Positions 1 to 9,467 of a DNA stretch of 64,000 bases are shown here, piece by piece. Under the pieces are notes generated by a model that worked only from the letters and a program-made list of their open reading frames with translations, was not told where the DNA came from and did not search any database. Numbering within the stretch: position 1 is the stretch's first letter; each line of letters starts with the position of its first letter. Position numbers and translations under genes: made by a program. This DNA comes from Tachypleus tridentatus. Its lineage: Eukaryota; Arthropoda; Merostomata; Xiphosura; Limulidae. The stretch covers positions 21,631,396-21,695,395 of the forward strand of contig NC_134833.1 of assembly GCF_004210375.1 (NCBI RefSeq), in the 5' to 3' direction.

Positions 1-535
1 TACATCTGTTAGTTTGACTATATAAGACATCTTTCAAGTCGGCTATACATCTGTTAGTTTGGCTATATAAGACATCGTTCAAGTCGGCTATACATCTGTT
101 AGTTTGACTATATAAGACATCTTTCAAAGTCGGCTATACATCTGTTAGTTTTGCTATATAAGACATCTTTCAAGTCGGCTATACATCTGTTAGTTTGACT
201 ATATAAGACATCTTTCAAGTCGGCTATACATCTGTTAGTTTGACTATATAAGACATCTTTCAAGTCGGCTATACATCTGTTAGTTTGGCTATATAAGACA
301 TCTTTTAAGTCGGCTATACATCTGTTAGTTTGACTATATAAGACATCTTTCAAGTCGGCTATACATCTGTTAGTTTGGCTATATAAGACATCTTTCAAGT
401 CGGCTATACATCTGTTAGTTTGACTATATAAGACATCTTTCAAGTCGGCTATACATCTGTTAGTTTGGCTGTATAAGACATCTTTCAAGTCGGCCATACA
501 TCTGTTAATTTGGCTATAAAAGGCACCTTTCAATT
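1..535. repeat. 45-bp tandem array at the window edge
   Basis: About 12 copies of a 45-bp unit built around TACATCTGTTAGTTTG, ACTATATAAGACATC and CAAGTCGGCTA, with scattered single-base variants. The array runs off the left edge, so its full size is unknown. Because 45 is a multiple of three, a 15-residue repeat is open on the minus strand. Nothing else suggests coding. Decayed copies continue to about 615. Confidence 0.93.
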
Positions 536-849
536 CGGCTACACAAGACACCTTTCAATTTGGCTTTGCAAGACATCTGTCAATATAGCTATATAAAACA
601 TCTGCTATTTTGGCTATGTAAACATCAAACATCTGTATTACATTTCGTTTGAAATGATAAATAAGTTTTTAATTATTCGTATAGCTACTACAAGACATTT
701 CTTTAGTGAATATTCGCATAAATATCAGTTTGAAGATCCTTCCTATATCAAGTCTTTCTGAATATTTAGATTCTTGCTATGAAGTAAACTACATATACAC
801 TACTTTGGTTTAGCAGTTGTTTTTTATTTTTTGGAATATTCTACATCAT
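536..849. other. AT-rich spacer, no gene seen
   Basis: Decaying array copies followed by plain AT-rich sequence. No exon-like reading frame or known repeat recognised. Confidence 0.5.
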
Positions 850-1078
850 TCTGATAGGAATACTTAACAACTTTATGAATTAATTCAGATAGTTAAAAAA
901 CTAATAGGAATACTTAACAAGTTGATTAACTAATTCAGATAGTTAAAAAACTAATAGGAATATTTAACAAGTTAATTAGTCAGATAGTTAAAAACTAATA
1001 GGAATACTTAACAAGTTAATTAATTCAGTTAATTAAAAACTAATAGGAATACTTAACAAGTTAATTAATTAATTTAGC
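850..1078. repeat. About 50-bp tandem repeat, 4-5 copies
   Basis: Each unit begins CTAATAGGAATACTTAACAA and continues with GTTAATTAATTCAGATAGTT and an A-run. Copies vary in length at the A-run. Confidence 0.85.
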
Positions 1079-1370
1079 ACCATTCTTCTTTTACTAATTG
1101 TGTCGTGACGAAGAGGACATAACATCGATTTCTATAGTTGAAATTTTTCAGACAGTTTCTTTTCACGTGATGTCTACAAAGAGCTGAACGGTATCTTGGA
1201 ACGTTTATCTTGCCGAAAATTTCGGGTTTCGTCAATGTAACAATTTGACTAACTAACTAGCAAATGAATAATAATTATAAAGTAAACAAAACCTGAACAA
1301 CTCGTAACTGTACTTAAGTACCTAATCGAATTGAACGTAAAATACCTATCTCTGCATGTATATTCAAGCA

Positions 1371-1476
1371 GAAATTCTGCGGACTTACAACGCTAAAATT
1401 CGGGTTTCGATACCCGTGGCGGGCAGAGCACAGATAGCCCATTGTGTAGCTTTGTACTTAATTCAAAACAACATCA
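1371..1476 (+). mobile_element. SINE family B (tRNA-Val-like head)
   Basis: Family B consensus, defined best at 41811-41931: GTGGCTCAGCGGTA (A-box-like), CTTACAACGCTA (anticodon-loop-like), GGTTTCGATACCCGTGG (B-box-like), GGGCAGAGCACAGATAG, then TGTGTAGCTTTGTGCTTAAT and an AACAAA-rich tail. This copy keeps everything from the second block on. Confidence 0.85.
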
Positions 1477-1599
1477 AGCAGAAATTGTATCACAAAAAAG
1501 TACCCTGAACTGAGTACAACTTGTAATTCAGGGGCTGGAGTTTTTTTTTACCACTTGTTTGTTGGTATACACTATTGCAAGGTCTGAAAATGCTCTCCC

Positions 1600-1690
1600 A
1601 ACGCTGAATCAGCAGCTAAGCTAAGGGCTTCTAACACTAAAAATTTGGTTTCAGTATCTGTGACGAGCAAAGCACAGATAGACTAATAAT
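1600..1690 (+). mobile_element. SINE family B, decayed
   Basis: Recognisable from the CTAACACTAAAAAT block, a mutated B box (GGTTTCAGTATCTGTG) and GAGCAAAGCACAGATAG. Both ends are lost. Confidence 0.65.
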
Positions 1691-1799
1691 TTTTCCGTGG
1701 GATGATAATTACATCTTACATAAAACATGTTTATCATGTATTCCGTTTAATATTTACGTAAGACGAAGACCAGTTATAAAAGTATCGTAAGAACAAATT

Positions 1800-2330
1800 A
1801 CGATGCGATTTCGAAACTCATTCTCCCAACAGTCGCGAACGCGTTGTGTCTACAAACAACCAACATTGACTTACCGTTTCTAAAGCGTGCTCAGTTTCCG
1901 CTCTCGGGCTTTTTACACGGTGCGTGAAGTACAAACACTGCGTAAACGTGCCGCGCACTGAAGACGTTTGACCATGCTTCTGTCGTCTGCAGTTGTGAGC
2001 CATAGCTCAGGAGGTTCAGTCTCTAGACTCACGAAACTAAACCAACGACCTTCTTAGGATGACAGATTTCCTACTAAACAAACATCAGTTCAATGTCAGG
2101 AGCAGTGGCTGCTAGGGGGAGGGAGTGAGCACTCCTGGTTTTTTTCCAGCGTGTTATACCAGAAATCTGTGTTAGTAGGATAAACGGGTCACCAGCTCAG
2201 GTTTGTGGAACAATCTGCTTCGCTTGGTTTGGACGTACAAAGAAACTTCTCCTGTCATTTCACGGCCGGTGGAAGGTATATCGTTCGCCGCAAAAGAAGC
2301 GGGCACGACAGATACTGAAAGTTACAGGCC
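1800..2330 (-). promoter_or_regulatory. CpG-richer block with possible first exon of a leftward gene
   Basis: This stretch is visibly richer in G+C and CpG than its AT-rich surroundings. On the minus strand an ATG at 2003 opens 43 codons (MAHNCRRQKHG...) that run into a strong donor, ACG|GTAAGT, with the last exon base at 1875. The peptide is not recognised. It could equally be a 5' untranslated exon with a promoter at about 2000-2330. Downstream exons would lie left of the window or were not found. Confidence 0.3.
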
Positions 2331-2543
2331 TGTTTATACTGAATATATGTGTATTCAGAATTTTCAAGTGAGGTGTTGATTAACCTCCTACGTTCGAATG
2401 CTACCTTATATTTACAGCTTATCAAATCTTGACCTCTCTACCAGTCGTTATATTAACGTTGCAAACTAACCAAGTGTGGTCCTTGGCTTGGTCCACAATC
2501 CAAGTCACTGGCATTAATACTGATAACTTTTATTTTATTAGGT

Positions 2544-2645
2544 CTAGCGTGACCACATGGTCAAGAACGCTCGACTCGTACTCTGAGGGTATCGGGTTCG
2601 AATCCTCGTCACAACAAACATGCTCGCCCTTTCAGCCGTTTTATC
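2544..2645 (+). mobile_element. SINE family A head fragment, plus strand
   Basis: Family A consensus in its own orientation: CCCGGCATGGCCAGGTGG (A box), CTCGACTCGTAATCTGAGGG (tRNA-Thr-like anticodon arm), CGGGTTCGAATCCC (B box), CCAAACATGCTCGCCCTTTC, then a body and an AATTCAAAACAAAC tail. This copy holds the head to about GCCCTTTCAGCCG and breaks into the next, inverted copy. Confidence 0.8.
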
Positions 2646-2649
2646 AGTT

Positions 2650-2852
2650 TAAGACTACAGGGTGGGGCAACTAGTCATCATCACCCACCGCCAACTATTG
2701 GGCTACTCGTTTACCAATGAATAGTAGAATTGACCGTCATTTTATAAAGCCCCACGGCTAAAAGTGCGAGCATGTTTGGTGTGACGGGGATTCAAACGTG
2801 CGACCCTCAGATTACGAGTCGAGTGCCCTAACCACCTAGCCATGATAGGCCA
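2650..2852 (-). mobile_element. SINE family A, minus strand, joined tail-to-tail with the preceding copy
   Basis: Contains the family A body (CACCCACCGCCAACTATTGG), the B-box complement (GGGGATTCAAACGTGCGACC) and the head complement. With 2544-2645 it forms an inverted pair that could fold on itself. Confidence 0.85.
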
Positions 2853-3192
2853 AGTTTATCGTTAATATTAAGTTAACCATACGACAATGTCACTAAGCGG
2901 TTAGAAAATGTATCCATAAAATCAGTTCAAATTGCGCTAACATTCTGTAATAAGGGAATCCAGCTATTGGATCCTCATTCATTCAAATTAGTATAAATTG
3001 AATATCGTAAAATACATCAAAACGTTGTAAGATATATATTTTAAAAAAGGCTTAGTGGGAGAACAAAATGCCTTATCTCGTCTTCCGATTTTAACGTCGG
3101 GAAGAAACAAATGTTCCAAACGTGAGCGATACAACATATCGTCTTGGAAGAAACTGTTAAAAGCAAACACATTTTCTAGTTTTGTGTAGATT

Positions 3193-3277
3193 GCTTTTAT
3201 TAAGCACAAAGCTACCTGAACACACCGCGGGTATCGAAACCCGATTTCTAGAGCTATACGCCCACAGAAAAACAACT
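3193..3277 (-). mobile_element. SINE family B
   Basis: Reverse-complement family B: TTAAGCACAAAGCTAC, CCGCGGGTATCGAAACCC, TTTCTAGAGCTATACG. The middle is slightly shortened. Confidence 0.75.
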
Positions 3278-3625
3278 TAACGGTGCCCCACCAAGTGACG
3301 TGTTAAAAGATGGTTGTGGCAGAGTTCGTAATACTGAAGTCAAATATTTAATAAATAATAAAGAATTCTGATCAGATGTAAGCTACACTTGGAGCGAAAC
3401 TAGAATTCAACCTGGTCATCAATACAACTAATTAGATATAATACATTGCTCCTAAAGTATGCGTTAGAAACAAGTGCCTGGTAGTTATTGTGTCTCTTAG
3501 TGAGAAAGTTGGTTGAATGGATAGCTTTACAAGTGACCATTAGATCCATCCACTAAGGAACTGGTTTCATGTTGTCTTTTTATTATTATTCTTATTACAT
3601 TTCGATTTATATGTGCATAGTTTTA
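3278..3625. other. Non-coding spacer
   Basis: No exon, repeat or RNA gene recognised. Confidence 0.4.
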
Positions 3626-3722
3626 ACAGTTGGGTAATTTTCGAAGCCAACGATATTTTCGGTTGTAAACCCAATATTATCTCACGAGGTTCGGTCAGTT
3701 TAGAAGACTTAACTTAGTCCTC
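3626..3722 (+). repeat. Dispersed repeat D, copy 1
   Basis: A roughly 95-bp dispersed repeat of unknown class with three copies here (also 9850-9945 and, inverted, 13555-13652). Shared blocks: TTGGGTA, GATATTTTCGGT, ATAATCCCAATAATATCTCACGA (partly varied), TTAGGAGACTTAGGTTAGT. No tRNA boxes or clear terminal repeats are visible. Confidence 0.7.
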
Positions 3723-4378
3723 ATTGCAAATTCTCAGCTAAGATTACGAAAGGATGTTTACATTAAAATTGTGCTAATAATAAACGACGAATGAAAGAAA
3801 ACAAAATAGTGACATAAGGTGTAGTAGCTAGTGTAACTAATATTTATTAAAGACAGCAATATGAAATAAACAAAACAGCATAGTTTATTTAGGAAGCCCA
3901 CAGACACTAATTTTAAACCTGAACCCTTAATCTTTGACCTACATTTGTTTTGAATCTTGTTCTCTTACACATTACCTCATTTTACTTTATTGTGTCTACC
4001 TACAGCATCACGTTGGGTGACATTTAGTGTTGAGGTCATTCTTTAGACTTCCATGTACAAGTAGTTAATAACACCATGTAACACAAATTTTGTTCCTGAA
4101 TAGTATGTGCTATTTCTTAATTGCTTATGTTGTAAAAGTACAGAAAATGGCCATTATTCCCTTCAAACTTTGCTTTTGTGACCTGGATAATGAAATTTAG
4201 AAATTAACCTATTTTCTATGTAAAAACGGGCAAATTTGCACATTTTCATTTACATAAGGTCTGAATAAAACAACGTATGAATCAAGATGTGCATGTATTT
4301 ATACTAAAGTTATACAGAAATGTTTAGAAGTTAGTAGTTTTCGAGATTTCTAACTGTAATGTAAATCACTTTCACGTA
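3723..4378. other. AT-rich spacer
   Basis: Nothing recognised. It lies directly 3' of the cysteine-rich gene and may hold its 3' untranslated region. Confidence 0.4.
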
Positions 4379-5207
4379 TCAGAACCTAACTATAGTCTCA
4401 GCATTCGACTTTGTTAGACCAAGATCTCTGATTACGCCATTGAGGTCTCTTTGGTTGGGGTAGTATGGGTTTCTCTCACCAGCTGCACCTCTGAAATTGT
4501 AATCTGGAACTTCAAGGTCTACCTCTCTTCTGATTTACTGTTCTCTTCTGAGGATGGCTGCTTTCTCTCTGGCGGAGAAGGTACAGTGTAACAGTGTGGT
4601 ACTGGGGCGATGGATGATGGAAGGTCCGGATACATGATAGCAGATGCATTCTTGCCAGCCCGACATTTGGAAGTGTCCACCATGCAAAAGTAGCAATTGT
4701 TTGAGTGGTCAGTGGGTTCATGCCAGATTCTTGGAATAGATAACTTCATGGCTCTCTTTTCCCCTCTGTACCATCCTGTAAAAGAACAAAATAAAATTGT
4801 TATTATGAAGAATAAATTTCTTTCATCCACAACTAATGTGTAAGAGGTTCATGCAAAATATTTTATATATGATACTTTTCTATACTATTGGAAATTTAAA
4901 AAAAGATATTTAAATTTTAAAGGGTATAAAATTTATATAATATAAGATCTTACTACTCAAGCAAGCAAAAATTGTCCGTCTTACCTTCTGGAGTTTTTTT
5001 GCAGTGCTCGCAGGTAAAATGAGGTGCCCAGGGTTTGTTTTGATCCCCGACAGGCATGCTTAAATATGTCTTGTAGGCTTTACACATTTTAGCAGATGCA
5101 GTTACAGAGTACTTTTTCGCTCTTGTCTTGATAAATTGACCACATACATAGCAGAATGTGTCTGGAGAATGCCTGCAGCTTCTTAATGCCATCTCTGATA
5201 AAATCAA
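4379..5207 (-). pseudogene. Two-exon cysteine-rich (zinc-finger-like) protein of unknown function, frame-disrupted
   Basis: Exon A runs from an ATG at 5207 (an in-frame ATG lies six codons in) to 4985, donor GAAG|GTAAGA. Exon B starts at 4775 after TTTTACAG. The phases join (G|GA = Gly). Exon A carries CRHSPDTFCYVCGQF and ends in FTCEHCKKTPEG. Exon B continues GWYRGEKRAMK, IPRIWHEPTDHSNNCYFC and a Pro/Ser/Glu-rich tail that stops at 4519. The paired Cys/His motifs (CRH..C..CG, CEHC, CYFC) suggest metal binding. I recognise this as a family of uncharacterised proteins seen repeatedly in arthropod and cnidarian genomes; its function is not known to me. The usual C-terminal part (a PDYNFRG-type motif, then a leucine-rich end) follows in a different frame to a stop at 4379, so this copy is probably broken or contains a sequence error. 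It retains its intron, so it is not a processed copy. A heat-shock-element cluster lies 65-190 bp upstream. Confidence 0.6.
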
Positions 5208-5271
5208 ATAGGTCTATGTGTTCACTAAATTGAAATGGTGAGTGGTGAGCCTCTGTATATATATTACTATG

Positions 5272-5399
5272 GAAAGTTCTAGAAAATTCTAAAAGGTTTT
5301 TGAACATTCTCGTAAGTTCAACAATATTCTAGAAAATTCTTGTAAGTTCTACAACATTCGAGAAAGTTCTTGAAAGGTATTATAAGTTCGAGAAAATTC
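5272..5399. promoter_or_regulatory. Cluster of five heat-shock elements
   Basis: The heat-shock factor site is alternating GAA and TTC spaced by two bases. Perfect runs occur at 5272-5289 (GAA-TTC-GAA-TTC), 5327-5339 (TTC-GAA-TTC), 5357-5374 (TTC-GAA-TTC-GAA) and 5387-5399 (TTC-GAA-TTC). A two-unit site lies at 5302-5309. Spacing of about 30 bp between the last three suggests a degenerate minisatellite. The block sits just upstream of the cysteine-rich gene on the minus strand, where a promoter would be expected. Confidence 0.6.
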
Positions 5400-5608
5400 T
5401 CTATCAACTACTCAACACTGAATCTACCTGGAATGTTCTGGAAAATAGTTACATTTGAAAATTTCATTACCTTGGTCACAAAAGCAAAGTTTGAAGAGAA
5501 AAACAGATCTTTTATATTTACTTTAGGCATAAGCAATTGGGAAATAACTCTTTCTGCCCAGGAACAAGAAAAAGTAAAAATTTTGTTACATAGTGTAATT
5601 GTTTGTTT

Positions 5609-5959
5609 CAGTGGTGGCCCCCAAAAATGAGCCAACCCCCCTTTACCCCCTAATATTGTTACCTACGTATATTCTTAAAATACTGAAAACACTTCCTCTT
5701 TTACATATACACATATTTTCATAAACAGATTATTTCTAATTTGTAATAATGAATTATTAATCAGAGTATGAGTTTTCAATGAAAACTGTATTAAAAACGC
5801 AGTTCAAAATAGCACACCTTTCTGAAATGTACCTTGGTATTTACATTATTATAATTTACCATCTATACTTCATATTGATGGCATTTTGGGAAGCCCCTCC
5901 ACAGTTTACCTCAGATCACCCTCAGTCCCCCCAACGAAAATATCCTGGCGCCGCCACTG
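5609..5959. mobile_element. hAT-type MITE, 351 bp
   Basis: The left end reads CAGTGGTGGCCCCCAAAAAT and the right end, reverse-complemented, CAGTGGCGGCGCCAGG. The flanks are GTTTGTTT (5601-5608) and GTTTATTT (5960-5967), an 8-bp target duplication with one mismatch. CAGTG ends plus an 8-bp duplication are typical of the hAT superfamily. No transposase is present, so it is non-autonomous. Confidence 0.7.
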
Positions 5960-6039
5960 GTTTATTTGTTTATTTTATATATTAATCCGCTAGCTGTCCC
6001 TGATTTTGAGCTGATAGAACAAAAAATAACTAGAAAACA

Positions 6040-6255
6040 AAAACCCTGCCATTCTGTGATCCTCCGATTTATAATACGCGACCCTTTTTCGAAAACAAAT
6101 GCACTCCGTACTTTGTGGTCAACACCAACTTTTCGGTCAGACAAGAGTGACCTAAGAGATGGCGATAGTTGACAAACTACTTTTCTTCTACAATTCAAAA
6201 TTATGGACGACTTTGCGCAAAAATAGCCCTTGTATATAAAATAGCCCGTTATTCT
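6040..6255 (+). mobile_element. Degenerate SINE, family A-related
   Basis: Shares GCGACCCTTTTTCGAAAAC, AAATGCACTCCGTAC and TTCGGTCAGAC with a second degenerate copy at 15135-15365, and ends with a TTTGCGCAAAAATAGCCC block similar to the family A 3' body. Probably an older sister subfamily. Confidence 0.45.
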
Positions 6256-6289
6256 GAAGTAAATAAACATATCGTAGGTAACAAAAATG

Positions 6290-6900
6290 TTTGACTACTG
6301 TTAGTTCCTGTTATTAATGTAAAGAAACATCTGTTAGTTCCTGTTATTAATGTAAAGAAACATCTGTTAGTTCCTGTTATTAATGTTTTACTAAACATCT
6401 GTTAGTTCCTGTTATTAATGTAAACAAACATCTGTTAGTTCCTGTTATTAATGTAAACAAACATCTGTTAGTTCCTGTTATTAATGTAAAGAAACATCTG
6501 TTAGTTCCTGTTATTAATGTTTTACTAAACATCTGTTAGTTCCTGTTAATAATGTTTTACTAAACATCTGTTAGTTCCTGTTATTAATGTAAACAAACAT
6601 CTGTTAGTTCCTGTTATTATTGTAAACAAACATCTGTTAGTTCCTGTTATTAATGTAAAGAAACATCTGTTAGTTCCTGTTATTATTGTAAACAAACATC
6701 TGTTAGTTCCTGTTATTAATGTAAAGAAACATCTGTTAGTTCCTGTTATTAATGTTTTACTAAACATCTGTTAGTTCCTGTTATTAATGTAAAGAAACAT
6801 CTGTTAGTTCCTGTTATTAATGTTTTACTAAACATCTGTTAGTTCCTGTTATTAATGTAAACAAACATCTGTTAGTTCCTGTTATTAATGTTTTACTAAA
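6290..6900. repeat. 33/36-bp tandem array
   Basis: About 18 copies of AACATCTGTTAGTTCCTGTT + ATTAATG, joined by one of two linkers: TAAAGA/TAAACA (33-bp unit) or TTTTACTA (longer unit). The two linker types alternate irregularly. Confidence 0.92.
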
Positions 6901-7375
6901 TACTATCTAGATAACAGACTCAAATGATGGGGTTGCTTGTCATCTTTATAATGGAATCACATCTGAATGTTGAGGCGTGTTCAGTAGCTTCACTTCTTGA
7001 ACCTCAGACCTTTGGTTGCGCAGACTGATACGGTAACCATTAGGTCAGATCTACTTCCTGTACTGATTTTGGTATAAACGTTCAACATGAAACTGACTTT
7101 AATTCTTGATCCGAATCCAAGAAACAGATGTGTACGTGTAATTAATAGTTCTTTATCTCGAGGGCTAGAAAAAAAACCCACTTATTTATGTCATTTCTTT
7201 CTCAATTACTGAATCCGATTTTGATACTTAACCTTGAAAATATTAACACGTCAAACTGTCGGTACCTGATGAAACTCCATGATTACAAAATTGAGGGAAA
7301 AAACCCACCAAAGACAATTATACATTTCATAAAAACTTCATTCATTAAAGATCGTCTGCCAACTTTCTTTTTTTA
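6901..7375. other. Spacer without recognised features
   Basis: AT-rich; short open frames only, no exon signals that I trust. Confidence 0.4.
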
Positions 7376-7378
7376 ATC

Positions 7379-7470
7379 TGAAGATGATTTGAGAAGATCA
7401 AAACATTGTTCTGTACTTTATTTTAATTAAAGTTTCAATACCTATACCAGCCATATTGAGAATACAAGAA
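7379..7470 (+). repeat. Hairpin repeat H, decayed copy
   Basis: CTGAAGATGA followed at the expected distance by AAAACATTGTTCTGTACTTT and TTAAAGTTTCAATACC, then CAGCC..TTGAGAATAC. It matches the 61468-61590 copy closely in its second half. The stem II analogue is lost. Confidence 0.55.
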
Positions 7471-7659
7471 TAGCAGACATTTATGTCTTTTTCTTAGTGG
7501 TTATAAGCAGGTTTTATATAAGAGATATAAAAAAAAACCTTTATCAATTTTCTATTATTTCAACTACCTTGAAACGTTCAAAGTTCATTTCCGAGTAACG
7601 CCTGTTTCCATTTATTAGAATAATCATAGCTACATAAATCGTGTGTAAAAATAAAACAA

Positions 7660-7907
7660 ACAACTTGTTTGGTTTGAATTTCGAGCAAAGCTACACGAGG
7701 GCTATTTGCGCTAGTCGTCCCTAAGCTAGTAATCACCACCCACCGCTAACTCTTGGGCTACTCTTTTACCACCGAATAGTGGGATTGACCATCACATTAT
7801 AATGTTCTCACGGCTGAAAGGGTGAGCATGTGTGGTGTGACGGGGATTCGAACCCGCGACCCTCTGATTACGGGTTGAGTGTCTTAACCACCTGGCCATG
7901 CCGGGCG
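7660..7907 (-). mobile_element. SINE family A
   Basis: Reverse-complement family A from TTGAATTTCGAGCAAAGC to CCTGGCCATGCCGGGC. The B box (GGGGATTCGAACCCGCGACC complement) is intact. The central part is shortened by about 25 bp. Confidence 0.93.
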
Positions 7908-8057
7908 AAAAACAACCAAACAACAACAATAAATAAACCTAGATTTAATTATTTATCAGCCTAGGAAGTTATATTTTTCCTGACTAATCAAACTTTAGAC
8001 AAGTTTATCGAGCTAATTGAAACTGTAATTTTTAAGGGGAGGTTGATACATCATTGT

Positions 8058-8237
8058 GCATTTCCGGGTATGATTGAGACAAAACTTATGAATTTTATAA
8101 CATATGTTTTCTGTAAAGCATTTCCGGGTATGATTGAGACAAAACTTATGAATTTTATAACATATGTTTTCTGTAAAGCATTTCCGGGTATGATTGAGAC
8201 AAAACTTATGAATTTTATAACATATGTTTTCTGTAAA
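8058..8237. repeat. Three identical 60-bp tandem copies
   Basis: Three successive copies of a 60-bp unit starting GCATTTCCGGGTATGATTGA show no differences, so the duplication is very recent or an assembly effect. The open plus-strand frame through it is a by-product of the period being a multiple of three. Confidence 0.93.
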
Positions 8238-8251
8238 GCTTGCTCATGTAA

Positions 8252-8360
8252 GTCCCCGGTGGTACATCGGTAAGTCTACGGGCTTAAGACGCTGAAATTC
8301 GGAGTTCGATTATCCTAGGCAAACATAGCATATATCCAAATATGGCTTTGCTCTAAAAAA
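8252..8360 (+). mobile_element. SINE family C
   Basis: Family C differs from B by its tail TGGCTTTGCT-A/C-TAA-AAA. Here the head CCGGTGGTACATCGGTAAGT, a GTTCGATTATCC B box and the TATGGCTTTGCTCTAAAAAA tail are visible. Confidence 0.7.
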
Positions 8361-8441
8361 AGACATGTTTATTTAACTTATACTCCAAATGTTTGAAGTC
8401 AATAATGCACCACAGTGTTTCAAAAATCCGTATCATTGGTT

Positions 8442-8570
8442 GGTTATTTGTAGCCAAACACATAGCTACGCATTGAACATTCTGTGCTCTGGCCACCACG
8501 GGTATCGAAACTCGGTTTCTAACGTTGTAAGTCCGCAGAAATACTCCTGTGCATCTTCTTGGTAGGCGAG
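8442..8570 (-). mobile_element. SINE family B
   Basis: Complement of family B: CTGTGCTCTGGCCACCACGG, GTATCGAAACTCGG, AACGTTGTAAGTCCGCAG, AAATACTCCTGTG. Nearly full length. Confidence 0.8.
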
Positions 8571-9305
8571 TCCGTATTGGGAAGTTATGATGTAAACGGA
8601 AAAAGGAAATGCGTGAAGTTCTTTATTATAATCTTAAATACACAGGAAAAAATAAAACATATATTTCAGTTTCGTTGACGCTGCTAAATAAAGAAAATAT
8701 CTGAAAATATTAAGAATATTACAGTCGTTTTTGAGACAAAATTCTATATTTTGGGGACATTATCAAGTACATGGGTATCGTTAATGAGTGATTATATTTC
8801 TAGGATTTACAATTAACGTGCACATATACGTGCACATTTACTGACTAACAGAAGGGTGAGACTTATGTTGCAGAACCGTAGATTTAAGTTATTCTACAGA
8901 AAAGGCAGAACAAACACGCTTTGAATCTCTAACGATTTTAAGGAACTTAACAATGTGTGAGAAAAAGTACATTTTTCACTGAGAATACATTAAAATCAGA
9001 ACACAACTCCCTCTAGAGATTCGATTAAAGAACAAATAAATCCCTAGAAACTAATTCTAGGGGGGTCTCGTTAAATTATTGCCTAGTGTACACAGAAGAA
9101 GCTGGTGAAACGTGCCATTTTGGTTTTTGTTTTTCGTTATCAATTACTCAGAAGGGTTTTGCTAATTGTGAAAACGTCTTGGCTATCTATTCCACATCGA
9201 TTGGTTTGGAACTTTCTAAACGTATTCCTATCAGTTATCACATCACACTCGTGCTAACAGTATTATCCAATCAAAGCATATTGATGGTATAAGTATTAAG
9301 CAAGG
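8571..9305. other. Region 3' of the filzig-type stop codon
   Basis: Presumed 3' untranslated and flanking sequence. The nearest minus-strand AATAAA (TTTATT at 8622-8627) is about 680 bases past the stop and is the only polyadenylation-signal candidate seen. No other gene recognised. Confidence 0.35.
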
Positions 9306-9467
9306 TCAAGGATTGATCACACTCTCGATCCAGAGTTTGTAGGCTGTTATTTTCATGTAGACACCAGGCAGGTTGGGGCCTGCGCATTTGATGCCATGAG
9401 AAACTGTTCCAATGAGCATCCAACGTCCATCGTCCTTCTGTGTCATCAACGGTCCTCCAGAATCGCC
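9306..9467 (-). CDS. flz: flz exon 7: catalytic serine exon and stop
   Basis: Acceptor ATTCCAAG. Encodes GDSGGPLMTQKDDGRWML, GTVSHGIKCAGPNLPGVY and WIESVINP, stop TGA at 9308-9306. Confidence 0.92.
   Translation of the reverse strand, partial: GDSGGPLMTQKDDGRWMLIGTVSHGIKCAGPNLPGVYMKITAYKLWIESVINP

Noticed and set aside
108-551. 147-residue minus-strand frame of 15-residue repeats
   Set aside because: Translation of the 45-bp array; no homology or exon signals.
2544-2645. True tRNA-Thr gene
   Set aside because: Has A/B-box-like motifs but continues into the SINE body and recurs many times; acceptor pairing is poor. The same applies to all SINE heads in the window.
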